Below, in pieces: positions 35,760 to 44,104 of a stretch of 64,000 bases of DNA. Every line of letters starts with the position of its first letter. Positions within the stretch are counted from its first letter, which is position 1. Made by a program: the position numbers and the translations under genes. A model generated the notes under the pieces. The model saw nothing but the letters and a program-made list of their open reading frames with translations, ran no database searches and was not told the origin of the DNA. The stretch is from Alsobacter soli (lineage in GTDB: Bacteria; Pseudomonadota; Alphaproteobacteria; Rhizobiales; Beijerinckiaceae), in NCBI RefSeq assembly GCF_003004785.1, contig NZ_PVZS01000002.1:186001-250000 (forward strand), written 5' to 3'.

Positions 35760-37970
35760 TCAGGCCGCCGTCGTTCCCCCGGCGAGGGCCCTGAGCACGG
35801 TGTCCTTTGGGCCGTCCGCCACGATCCGGCCTTCCTCGATCCAGACCAGGCGGTCGACGAGACCGAGCATGGGCGCGCGATGGGTGGCGATGATCAGCGT
35901 CCTGTCTCCGATCCAGTCCCTGAGGTCGCGCACGATCCGCAGTTCGGTAGTGTTGTCCATGGCCGCCGTCGGCTCGTCCATGATCAGGGCCTGCGGAGCG
36001 CCCAACAGGGTGCGCGCCAGCATCACCGACTGGCGCTCGCCCCCGGACAGCCGCTCGCCCCGCGGACCGACCCGCAGCCCATAGCCCTCCGGGTGGCGCG
36101 CGGCGAAGTCCCTCACGCCGGCGAGGGCGGCTACGCGCTCGAAATCGTCCTGTCGAACCTCGTCGAGCCCGAAACAGATGGCGTTGCGCAGCGTGTCGTC
36201 GAACAGGCTGACATCCTGGCGCATGAAGCCGAAATGCCTGCGCAGCCGGTCCGGCGCGACCTGCCGGATGTCGTGCCCGTCCAGCAGAAGCGCGCCTGCG
36301 TCGACGTCATAGAGGCGTAGCATCAGCCGAAGCAGAGTGCTCTTGCCGCTGCCCGCCCGGCCGATGAGTCCCACCTTCTCGCCCGGAGCGATGGTGAGGT
36401 TGATGTCGCGAAGCACCGGAGCCTTCTCGCCCGGATAGGTGAATCCGGCGCCCTTGAACACGAGTTCGCCGCGGATGGGGCGCTGCCCCGAGGTGGGGTC
36501 CTGCGCCACGTCCTGGGGGGCGTTCAGCAGAGCCTCCACCGCCTTGGCGCTGCGCAACGCCTGGGCCAGGCGAAGCAATTGGCTGCCGATCATGCTGAGC
36601 GGCGAGATGATGCGGCCGATCAGCATGGTGCAGGCGGACAGGGCGCCGATCGTCATGGACGCATCGGCGATCTGGTGCACACCGAGCACGATGGCGACCG
36701 CGATGGCCGCCTGCGAGATGGTCATCGCCGCCTGCGCCGAAAAGGCGGCGTGCAGGCGCATGGTGTGGCCCACGAAGGCTGCGGCGTCGACAAGGCGCTC
36801 CCAGCGGCGCATCAAGGCGCTCACCGCCCCGGTCAGCTTCACGGTTTCGGCGCCCGCCACGGTTTCGAGCAGCAGGTTCGCCTGCGTGGCCGACAGCCGG
36901 GCGGCCTCCGCGCTTTTGTCGCCACGCACCTTCCCGAGCGCCTGGACCGCCGTGATCGCCAGGATGGCGGCGACCGGAGCCCACGCGACTGGACCCCCGA
37001 GCGCGGCCAGCAGCGCGAGGGCGAGCAGGAAGAAGGGCCCATCGACAGCTACGGAGACCACGAGGTTGGGCAGCAGCTGCGCAAGCGCCTCGACCTCCCG
37101 GAGCGCGGTCTGGACGCCGCCTGCGGCCGCCGGCTTTTCACCCAGCCGGGCGCCGAGCAGTCGCGCGTAGATCCGGGCCTGGACGGAAGCTGCCGCTCCG
37201 AGGCCGATCGCGTCCGCGATCTTCAGCCGGATGGCCCGCAACGCGAGGTCGAGCCCCAGGGCGATCGAGACGCCGATGACGAGCGCCCAGAGGGTCTCCA
37301 TGGCCAGATGCGGGATCACCCGGTCGTAGACGGACATGGAGAACAGGGGCAGCGCCAGCGACAGCAGGTTGATGACGGCCGCAGCGGCGCAGAGCTGCAG
37401 CAGCCGGCCCTTGTGACGCTTGAGGATCTCACCCCACACCGCATGGAGGAGGGTGGTCGCGGGCGCTTCTTCCCGGTCGTCCTCGGGGGCAGCCGGGTCG
37501 GTCGCCGCGGGGGAGCGGTTCGGGGCGACAAAGAACACCACCCCGCTATGGGAGGCCGCGAGATCCTCGACGGGGACGTCCTCGACTCCCCTGTCTGTCT
37601 TGCGCAGAAGCCTGTCGCGGCCGATCCGGCCTGCCAGCACGACGCTGCTGCCGTCCTTCAGCAGGATCACGCAGGGGAAGTCCTGATCCTGGAGAGCCGA
37701 CAGCTTGCGCGTGGCGTAGGACACCTCGATGCCCCGCGCGCTCGCCGCCGTCGCAAGCTCTTCCGGGGTGGGTGTCCCCGGGGGCGCTCTGTCCCCGCCG
37801 AACCAGCGCTGCCCGAACCAGGCCGAGGCGACGGAATCGATGTCGCTGAACAGGCCGCCCCGGCGCGGGGCGGGAGCCTCGCCCTGAGGCTGGGCCCTTG
37901 TTTCCCGGGGCTGCTCTTCGCGCGCCCGCAGCCACGAGGCCGCTAGAGTCCGAATGGGGTGCACGGCCAC
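35760..37970 (-). CDS. Type I secretion ABC exporter (LapB/SiiF-like permease-ATPase)
   Basis: 736 residues. Residues about 65-150 form a C39-peptidase-like domain without the catalytic Cys (EELATAASARGIEVSYATRK; CVILLKDG), as in exporters of RTX proteins and giant adhesins. Six membrane segments span 190-470 (INLLSLALPLFSMSVYDRVIP is characteristic). The ATPase has Walker A GRAGSGKS (537-544), LSGGERQ near 640, and LIMDEPTAAMD. GTG start at 37970. It diverges from the HlyD adaptor at 38052. Together with that and the TolC-like protein it forms a complete type I export machine; no substrate gene lies nearby. Confidence 0.93.
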   Translation of the reverse strand: MAVHPIRTLAASWLRAREEQPRETRAQPQGEAPAPRRGGLFSDIDSVASAWFGQRWFGGDRAPPGTPTPEELATAASARGIEVSYATRKLSALQDQDFPCVILLKDGSSVVLAGRIGRDRLLRKTDRGVEDVPVEDLAASHSGVVFFVAPNRSPAATDPAAPEDDREEAPATTLLHAVWGEILKRHKGRLLQLCAAAAVINLLSLALPLFSMSVYDRVIPHLAMETLWALVIGVSIALGLDLALRAIRLKIADAIGLGAAASVQARIYARLLGARLGEKPAAAGGVQTALREVEALAQLLPNLVVSVAVDGPFFLLALALLAALGGPVAWAPVAAILAITAVQALGKVRGDKSAEAARLSATQANLLLETVAGAETVKLTGAVSALMRRWERLVDAAAFVGHTMRLHAAFSAQAAMTISQAAIAVAIVLGVHQIADASMTIGALSACTMLIGRIISPLSMIGSQLLRLAQALRSAKAVEALLNAPQDVAQDPTSGQRPIRGELVFKGAGFTYPGEKAPVLRDINLTIAPGEKVGLIGRAGSGKSTLLRLMLRLYDVDAGALLLDGHDIRQVAPDRLRRHFGFMRQDVSLFDDTLRNAICFGLDEVRQDDFERVAALAGVRDFAARHPEGYGLRVGPRGERLSGGERQSVMLARTLLGAPQALIMDEPTAAMDNTTELRIVRDLRDWIGDRTLIIATHRAPMLGLVDRLVWIEEGRIVADGPKDTVLRALAGGTTAA

Positions 37971-38051
37971 CTCGCCCGTCGAGTACGTGAATTCACGCCG
38001 CGATCATTGATTGTTTTATGCTTAACAGTTCGTAAAGCCGAGTTGGGCAGG

Positions 38052-39392
38052 ATGGGCTCGTCCCTTTCGAGTGCACCCATGCCCGCGCCCAATTTTTCCC
38101 CGCCGACCTCCGTCGATCTGCCCTATCCACGCCAGTGCGACCGCATCGCCAACCGCGCGCAGGCGAGCTTCATCGCCGCGAGCGCCGCGGGCGTGGCGGC
38201 CCTCATCGTTTGGGCGAGCCTCACGGACCTGGACAAGGTGACGCGCGGTTCGGGCCGCGTCGTTCCGCAAGTCCAGAACCAGACCGTCCAGCACTTCGAG
38301 GGCGGCATCGTCACCGACATTTTCGTCCGCGAAGGCGATCGGGTCGAAAAGGGCGCGCCGCTCCTGCGGATCGACAATAGCTTCTCGCGCGCCGAGCTGC
38401 AGCAGGCCGAGATCGAGATCGCGGCGCGCGAGCTGAAGCTGGCCCGACTGAACGCGGAGACGGCGGGGGCGCCCTTCGCGCCATCCGCCGGGCTCACGGG
38501 AGCGGCCGAAAGCTTCGTGCAGCAAGAGACGGCGCTCTACGACAGCCGCCGCCGCACCCTGGACGAGCAGCTCGCTATTGTCGTCGAGCAGAAGAGGCAG
38601 AAGGAGCTTGAACTGGCGGAGCTGAAATCGCGCTGGACCAGCACGGTGCGCGAGCGCGACCTCGTGCTGCAGCGGGTCAAGAACCTCCGGCGCCTCGCCG
38701 GCATGGGCGCGGTGTCCTCCAACGACCTGCTCGACAACGAACGGGTCCTGCAGCAGGTCGAGAGCAAGATGTCGGACCTGACCCACGAGATTCCGCGCGC
38801 CGAATCGGCGCTGTCCGAATTCGTGCGGCGCGAATCGGAAATGAAGCTGCGCTTTCAGTCCGACGCCGGGCGCGAGGCCACCGACGTCGCCCTGCAATTG
38901 GCCAAGTTGCGCGAGAGCGCGACGGCGCTGAAAGACCGCAGCCAGCGGTCGGACGTGCTGGCGCCCACGGACGGCGTCGTGAACAAGCTCCACGTCTCCA
39001 CCATTGGGGGCGTGGTGAAGTCGGGCGAGCCCCTGGCCGTCCTGGTCCCGGTCGACGCGGCCATCGTGGTCGAGGCTCGGATTTCCCCGAATGACCGCGC
39101 CGAGGTCTGGCCGGGCCTGCCCGCCATCGTCAAGGTGAGCGCCTACGACTACACCGATTTCGGCGGCCTCAAGGGCAAGGTGATCGAGGTCTCCCCCGAC
39201 ATCCTGCAGGACGAGCGGGGCCAGCCCTATTACCGGGTCCGGCTGGAGGCCGCATCCGCCAATTTCGGGCCGGACAAGCCGGTCGTCCCAGGCATGACCG
39301 CGGACGTCGACATCCTCTCGGGCCGCCGCTCGATCCTGTCGACCTTGCTGCGGCCCCTGCGCTACCTGCGCGACAACGCGCTGCGCCGCTAG
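38052..39392 (+). CDS. HlyD family type I secretion adaptor
   Basis: 446 residues. One N-terminal membrane segment (about residues 37-55, FIAASAAGVAALIVWASL), then a barrel-sandwich half motif (GIVTDIFVREGDRVEKGAPLLRI), a long coiled-coil hairpin (AELQQAEIEIAARELKLARL, then EQLAIVVEQKRQKELELAEL), the second half motif with VLAPTDGVVNKLHVSTIGG, and the C-terminal beta domain ending RRSILSTLLRPLRYLR. It bridges the ABC exporter and outer-membrane channel. The start is uncertain: ATG 38052 or ATG 38079. Its stop overlaps the end of the convergent PilZ gene by 4 bp. Confidence 0.92.
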   Translation: MGSSLSSAPMPAPNFSPPTSVDLPYPRQCDRIANRAQASFIAASAAGVAALIVWASLTDLDKVTRGSGRVVPQVQNQTVQHFEGGIVTDIFVREGDRVEKGAPLLRIDNSFSRAELQQAEIEIAARELKLARLNAETAGAPFAPSAGLTGAAESFVQQETALYDSRRRTLDEQLAIVVEQKRQKELELAELKSRWTSTVRERDLVLQRVKNLRRLAGMGAVSSNDLLDNERVLQQVESKMSDLTHEIPRAESALSEFVRRESEMKLRFQSDAGREATDVALQLAKLRESATALKDRSQRSDVLAPTDGVVNKLHVSTIGGVVKSGEPLAVLVPVDAAIVVEARISPNDRAEVWPGLPAIVKVSAYDYTDFGGLKGKVIEVSPDILQDERGQPYYRVRLEAASANFGPDKPVVPGMTADVDILSGRRSILSTLLRPLRYLRDNALRR

Positions 39393-39748
39393 GCGGCGTT
39401 GGGCATCCTGAGAAGGTCGCCGAGGTCCGCTTCGTCCACCAGCTGGTCGAGGCGGATGCCGTAGCCCATGGGCGACACGTTCACGATCGAGCCCGAAAGG
39501 GCGAGGCCGGCGACGTGCAGGCTCACCTTGGCGCCTCGCCGGTCGAGGATGTAGCGGGACGCTTCACGAAACAGGGCGCCGCTCCGCGAAATCTCGAGCA
39601 GCATCCCATCGAGGACGAGCGCCTTCTCGGGCATTTCGAGCTCGGCTGCCATCCGGCACGCGTGGCGCGGGTGGGCGCGCTTCAGGACGCCTCCCCGTTG
39701 GAAGGCCGAGAACAGGGGAGGGAACGCGGAATTCTGCTGCTTGGTCAT
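39389..39748 (-). CDS. PilZ-domain-like protein in the type I secretion locus
   Basis: 119 residues, third gene of the minus-strand operon MotB-like/MotA-like/PilZ. A PilZ-like beta barrel is suggested by KRAHPRHACRMAAELEM (RxxxR arginine motif), EISRSGALFREA (normally D/NxSxxG; here E-I-S-R-S-G) and VSPMGYGIRLDQL. PilZ domains bind cyclic di-GMP and change partner activity. The change of the D/N to E may weaken binding, so it could be a degenerate or ligand-free adaptor. Its link with secretion comes from position, 19 nt after the MotA-like gene. Confidence 0.75.
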   Translation of the reverse strand: MTKQQNSAFPPLFSAFQRGGVLKRAHPRHACRMAAELEMPEKALVLDGMLLEISRSGALFREASRYILDRRGAKVSLHVAGLALSGSIVNVSPMGYGIRLDQLVDEADLGDLLRMPNAA

Positions 39749-39766
39749 GGATCCTGTCTCCCTTGG

Positions 39767-41323
39767 TCAGGCCGGCCGACGGGCGGGCGCCGGCGCGCGC
39801 TGGGACGGCTGCTCGGCTTCGCGCTGGGCGATGTGCTGGACGAGGCCGGCATAAGCCTGGAAAGCGTGCTCGAAAGACTGGGCCATTTCGGCGAATCCTT
39901 CCTGCAGCCCGTTCTGGAGCGACCGGCCGACGCCCCGCAGCTCGGTGGCGAGATGATCCGGCGCGCCCTGAGCCAGGGCGGCCGTGGTCGCCCGCTGCTC
40001 GTCCGAGAGTCGCGCGAGCTCGCCAGCCACGTGACGGAGGCTTCCGTCAAGGGCGCTCGCCAGGTCTCCGACCCCGGCTGTGACGGCCTGGGCTATGGCG
40101 CCGGCGGCGAGCGGCTCGGTGGCGCGAGCGCCGAGCTCCGCCTGGATCTGGCGCAGCGTGGCGCGGGCCTGGGCCTGGGAGGCGGCGACTTCGGAGAGCT
40201 CCCGCAAGGAGCTCTCCTGCTGCTCGCGCGCGAGCCTGGCGATCTGGTCGAACCCGGACAGGGCGGTCTGCTGCATCGCTTGGCTCTGCCGGGCTACGTC
40301 CTCGCGCAGCCGGGCGACCTCTTCGTGAAGCGCCTCGGTCCGCGACAGCGCATGAAGGGCCGCGCTGTCATTGTGGGCGGCGCGGTCGAGCAGGCGGCAC
40401 ACGCGGTCGAGCAGCTCCGCCTGGGCGTCCTGCCGCTCCGCGAGGCGACGCATGGAGGCCGCGAGGTCAGGCGAAACCGCCAGGCCGAGGCCTGCTGCGG
40501 CGGGGCTCCCGGCCGCGGCCAGCTCGCCCTGGGACTGGCTCTCCACCTGGCGGGTCTCGATCTGGGAGATGCCCGCCAGCCAGGCTTCGAACTCGTTCTT
40601 CACGGAGTCGCCAGCTGAGTTCACGAAGCGGCTGAAGAGGCCCAGCATCAGTGAGCTGAACAGGCCGAACAGCGAGCACGAGAAGCCGGTGGCCATGCCG
40701 GTGAGCGGCGCCTCGAGGTCGTGGATCAGGCGCTTCATGGACTCGGCCGAGGCCGAGTCGCCCTGGGCGAGGCCGCCGATGATGCCGCCGACCGATCCCA
40801 CCATCTCCATCAGGCCGATGAAGGTGCCGATCAGGCCCAGGAACACGCAAAGGCCGGTGAGGTAGCCCATCAGGGACCGGCGGTGGGCCATGCGGCTTTC
40901 GATCGCGGAGATCAGGTGCTGCATGGTCGCGACCGAGATGCGCATGTGCCTGGTGCGCAGCAGTTCCTCCAGCGTCAGGTCGAACACGTGGCCGAACAGC
41001 TCGGGCGAGCGGTACACGATCCCGGGCTCGAGGCAGCGGGCCAGCTGCCGGCGCCGGTCGTGGTCGGGATTGAGGCGCTCGGCCTGGACGTCGTCATAGA
41101 CGCTCTTCAGGGCCGAGAAGGCGCGCACGTCGTTGCGCAGGCCGGCCAGGTTGCCCATGGCCAGCAGCGACCCGAAGGCGAAGACGCCGATGATCAGGGC
41201 GTTGAGGTAGGGGTTCGACTTCAGCCCGGCCAGGATGAAGTGGTGCTGCCAGGTCGCCAGCGCCGCCAGGGCTGCGAACACCAGGGCGATTCGCAGGGCC
41301 TGTATCCAGATGGTTCTCGTCAT
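39767..41323 (-). CDS. MotA/TolQ/ExbB-like proton-channel protein with a long coiled-coil tail (SiiB-like)
   Basis: 518 residues. Four membrane helices: about 10-29, 41-61, 152-175 (TGLCVFLGLIGTFIGLMEMVG, the TolQ/MotA-type GLIGTFIGL core) and 213-236 (GFSCSLFGLFSSLMLGLFS). The rest (about 245-518) is a charged, predominantly helical and coiled-coil tail. In flagellar motors and Tol/Exb systems such proteins form a pentamer around a MotB/TolR-type partner and use proton flow. The partner lies immediately upstream (30-nt gap). The pairing with a type I exporter is the SPI-4 SiiB arrangement, but the long tail also recalls ZorA. Confidence 0.8.
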   Translation of the reverse strand: MTRTIWIQALRIALVFAALAALATWQHHFILAGLKSNPYLNALIIGVFAFGSLLAMGNLAGLRNDVRAFSALKSVYDDVQAERLNPDHDRRRQLARCLEPGIVYRSPELFGHVFDLTLEELLRTRHMRISVATMQHLISAIESRMAHRRSLMGYLTGLCVFLGLIGTFIGLMEMVGSVGGIIGGLAQGDSASAESMKRLIHDLEAPLTGMATGFSCSLFGLFSSLMLGLFSRFVNSAGDSVKNEFEAWLAGISQIETRQVESQSQGELAAAGSPAAAGLGLAVSPDLAASMRRLAERQDAQAELLDRVCRLLDRAAHNDSAALHALSRTEALHEEVARLREDVARQSQAMQQTALSGFDQIARLAREQQESSLRELSEVAASQAQARATLRQIQAELGARATEPLAAGAIAQAVTAGVGDLASALDGSLRHVAGELARLSDEQRATTAALAQGAPDHLATELRGVGRSLQNGLQEGFAEMAQSFEHAFQAYAGLVQHIAQREAEQPSQRAPAPARRPA

Positions 41324-41353
41324 GGTGATCCGCTCGCTGAGAAGGGTCGGGGC

Positions 41354-42130
41354 TCACGAGCCCTGGTGTGTGAGGACGTCCACGGCGTCGGGCGTGAGGC
41401 CGGGCTGGGCGTCGCGCACCTGCACGGTCACGCGCTCGGCCGGGATCCCGCGCGCGACCATGCGCGCGCGCACGAGCATGGCGCGGTAGTACGCGCGCCG
41501 GCGCGCCTCCGTGGCCCCGCCCGCCTGCGCGCCCGCGACCCCGCGCACCACGTACCGCGCGGCCCTGGACGCGCCCACATACGCGTCGAGCGCGCCCATG
41601 TTCCGCTCGTCCAGCTGCACGGACCCGTTGCGGAACAGGATCTGAAGATCGCTGGCGCTGGCGCGCAGCTCGGCCTCGCGGCGGTCGGGAGCGGGGGCGG
41701 CGGCCGTCTCCTGCAGGATCTGCACCCCCGTGTGCGTCTCGGAGCCCGCGCCCGGCTGGGGAGCGGGCTGCCGCATCGCGACCGCGGCGTCCGCCGCCTC
41801 GGCTTTCGCCTCGCCGCCAGAGGCGGGCGCGGTGGTGCGCAGGGCCGCGGCGTCCTGCGCCTGCTGGGGCCCATGGCCGACCTTTTCGGCGATGGCCGTG
41901 AGCACGGCCTTCTGCATCTCGTCAGGCGTCGAGGACGCAAGCTCGCTGGTGTCCACCTGGGCCGCCTTGGCCATCGCCTGCACCAGGTTTTTCGAGACGT
42001 TCTGGGAGAGGGTGAACACCACGATGCCCAGCACCATCATCACGAAGGTCAGGACCATGAGCATGGTGGTCAGGGCGTCGACGTACCCAGGCCAGTAATT
42101 CTCTTCTTCGGCTCCGCCGGAATGGGCCAT
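41354..42130 (-). CDS. MotB/OmpA-like protein (SiiA-like channel partner)
   Basis: 258 residues, first gene of the operon. One N-terminal membrane helix preceded by the proton-binding aspartate: YWPGYVDALTTMLMVLTFVM is equivalent to MotB YADFMT, with the Asp at about residue 18. A Pro/Ala/Gln-rich linker (about 75-150) leads to a C-terminal OmpA/MotB-like periplasmic domain (LQILFRNGSVQLDERNMGAL, ATEARRRAYYRAMLVRARMV), whose peptidoglycan-binding residues are partly degenerate. ATG 42130 (MAHSGGAEEEN) chosen; an ATG 15 nt upstream is possible. Divergent from the TolC-like gene. Confidence 0.8.
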   Translation of the reverse strand: MAHSGGAEEENYWPGYVDALTTMLMVLTFVMMVLGIVVFTLSQNVSKNLVQAMAKAAQVDTSELASSTPDEMQKAVLTAIAEKVGHGPQQAQDAAALRTTAPASGGEAKAEAADAAVAMRQPAPQPGAGSETHTGVQILQETAAAPAPDRREAELRASASDLQILFRNGSVQLDERNMGALDAYVGASRAARYVVRGVAGAQAGGATEARRRAYYRAMLVRARMVARGIPAERVTVQVRDAQPGLTPDAVDVLTHQGS

Positions 42131-42317
42131 GGCGCGTCCCGTCAATTAACAATCGACAAATCGGTACGACATATAGGTTAATAATTATCAATCGAATCAT
42201 CGGCCGGATTGAGGGTGGGCGAGACTCGATCGCTGCCGCCGGCCCAAGTCCCTTAGAGCTTTGTTAACCACACATACTGAATATCAAACTTACATTTACC
42301 AAAAGTTAGGGTTGCTG

Positions 42318-43988
42318 ATGAGCCCCACTACACCAAGCTGGATCCGGAAGGCCTGGGCTGGGACGGCGAGGCGGGCCGTGAGGCCGGCCTGCGCCTTGGC
42401 CATCGCGGCGGCGCTGGCGGGGTGCAAATCCACTCCCCAGTGGAAGGCTTGCGCGGCGGCCGACGAGGCGACGCCGCGCCCCGCCTGTTCGTCCGGGCTG
42501 GACGCCAGCGCGGGGCCCCCTCCGGCGGCGTCGCCGAGCGCCCCCGCAAAGTCCGCGAAGCGGGACCTTACGATCCCGCCCTCCATCAACGAGCCGGTCG
42601 ACACCGCCTCTCTCAGCCCCGAAGCGGGGACGAACGGGCCGGAGCTCGCCCAGAACTTCAGCATGGGGGAGGCGGTGCGTCGCGCCCTGGCGCGGAGCCC
42701 GCAGATCGGGCTCGCCTCCGCCCTCACCAGCGAAGCCGAGGCCGGCGTTTCGGTGGCCAGGGCGCCTTTCTTCCCGAAGGTGGAGGTGAGCGGCGGCAGC
42801 GGGGAAGGCGTCGACGGGCTCTATCGCGCGTCTTCCCGGACCGTGATCGGAGCCGACAAGCTGACCAAGACCAACGTGCCGATCAAGTACTGGGACAACC
42901 GCAACGCCACAGGCGCCTGGCGCACGGACTCCAACATGGCCGGCACCCAGCTGCTCTATGACTTCGGCGCGACCTCGGCGGATGTGGAACGCGCCGTGAA
43001 GACCCGAGACTCCCAGGCCCTGAAGGGCATGGCGACGGTGGAGGACGTGGCCTTGTCCGCCGCCCAGGCCTACGCCAGCCTGCAGCAGAGCCGCGAACTG
43101 CTGGCCCTCGCCAAGGACAACCTGGAATCCCTGAAGGGCATCGCCTCGCTCATCAATCGCAACGAGCAGAACGGCAACGGCACGCAGGCCGACCTGAAGC
43201 GCGTGCAGGCGCGCGTCGCGGACGCGGAGGCCATCGTGGTCGACCAGGACTACGAGACCAAGCTCGCCATCGAGCGGTTCAAGCGCCTCGTTCAGGCCGA
43301 GCCCGGCGCCCTGCGCAAGGCGCCGGACCTCCGGGCGGCGCTGCCCGCCAACTCCAACGCAGCCTTCGACGAGGCGATCAAGCGCAGCCCGCGCATCCTG
43401 AGCGCGGTCACGACCGTGCAGTCCGCCCGGGCCGAGGCGGACTCCCTCAGGCTCGGCGACCTGCCCAAGATCAGCGCCGAGGGGCAGGCGGACTCGAAGA
43501 ACTTCCGCGGCCAGAACACCCGGACGGATGTCGAGCTGCGGCTCATGCTCACCATGACCTACAAGCTCGCGGATGGCGGGCTGTCCTTCGCCAAGCGCGA
43601 GCAGGCGGGCGCCCGGGTGACCCAGGCCGAGATGAAGCTCGTCTCGGAGAAGCAGGACGTGGAAGCGGACATCCGCCAGGCCTACCTGCAACTGGCCGCG
43701 GCCCGCGCCAAGGCCGCAGGCCTGTCGGAAGGCGTGGCCTCCAGCGCCAAGGCGCGGTCGCTCTACCGCGAGCAGTTCCAGGGCGGCAAGCGCAGCCTTC
43801 TGGAGCTCCTGGAGGTGCAGTCGTCCTACTACACGGCTCGCTACAACCAGGTCACCAACGCCTACCAGGAACAGAAGGCGCAGCTGACTATCCTGAAGTC
43901 CGTCGGCCGGCTGGCGACGGCCCTGGAGAATAACGACAAGGCGCCCTTGGCCCGGGCCCCAGCTTCTCCCAGGAAGCGCAAAGCCTGA
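42318..43988 (+). CDS. TolC-family outer-membrane efflux lipoprotein
   Basis: 556 residues. A lipoprotein signal ends in the lipobox LAGC (ACALAIAAALAGCKS). After it comes a linker of about 80 residues containing two further cysteines (KACAA, PACSS) and many prolines. The TolC-like region has two repeats rich in helices: NFSMGEAVRRALARSPQIG and NAAFDEAIKRSPRIL open the repeats, with LYDFGATSADVERAVKTRD and TYKLADGGLSF forming the outer-membrane strands. ATG 42318 follows AGGG. Transcribed divergently from the MotB-like gene. Probably the outer channel for the ABC/HlyD pair. Confidence 0.9.
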   Translation: MSPTTPSWIRKAWAGTARRAVRPACALAIAAALAGCKSTPQWKACAAADEATPRPACSSGLDASAGPPPAASPSAPAKSAKRDLTIPPSINEPVDTASLSPEAGTNGPELAQNFSMGEAVRRALARSPQIGLASALTSEAEAGVSVARAPFFPKVEVSGGSGEGVDGLYRASSRTVIGADKLTKTNVPIKYWDNRNATGAWRTDSNMAGTQLLYDFGATSADVERAVKTRDSQALKGMATVEDVALSAAQAYASLQQSRELLALAKDNLESLKGIASLINRNEQNGNGTQADLKRVQARVADAEAIVVDQDYETKLAIERFKRLVQAEPGALRKAPDLRAALPANSNAAFDEAIKRSPRILSAVTTVQSARAEADSLRLGDLPKISAEGQADSKNFRGQNTRTDVELRLMLTMTYKLADGGLSFAKREQAGARVTQAEMKLVSEKQDVEADIRQAYLQLAAARAKAAGLSEGVASSAKARSLYREQFQGGKRSLLELLEVQSSYYTARYNQVTNAYQEQKAQLTILKSVGRLATALENNDKAPLARAPASPRKRKA

Positions 43989-44104
43989 GTCTTGGCCGCG
44001 CAGCTTCGGACGCATGGCAGCCCGTCGCTGCGCGCCGGCAGGATGGGCCTGAGCGGCTGGACACGCCCTTGCTCCGGCAGGCCCGCCGCTGCAAGGTGCG
44101 CGCC

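Noticed and set aside
39767-42130. Zorya defence system (ZorA/ZorB)
   Set aside because: The MotA/MotB-like pair resembles ZorA/ZorB, but no ZorC, ZorD or ZorE is next to it, and the locus is embedded in a type I secretion cluster.
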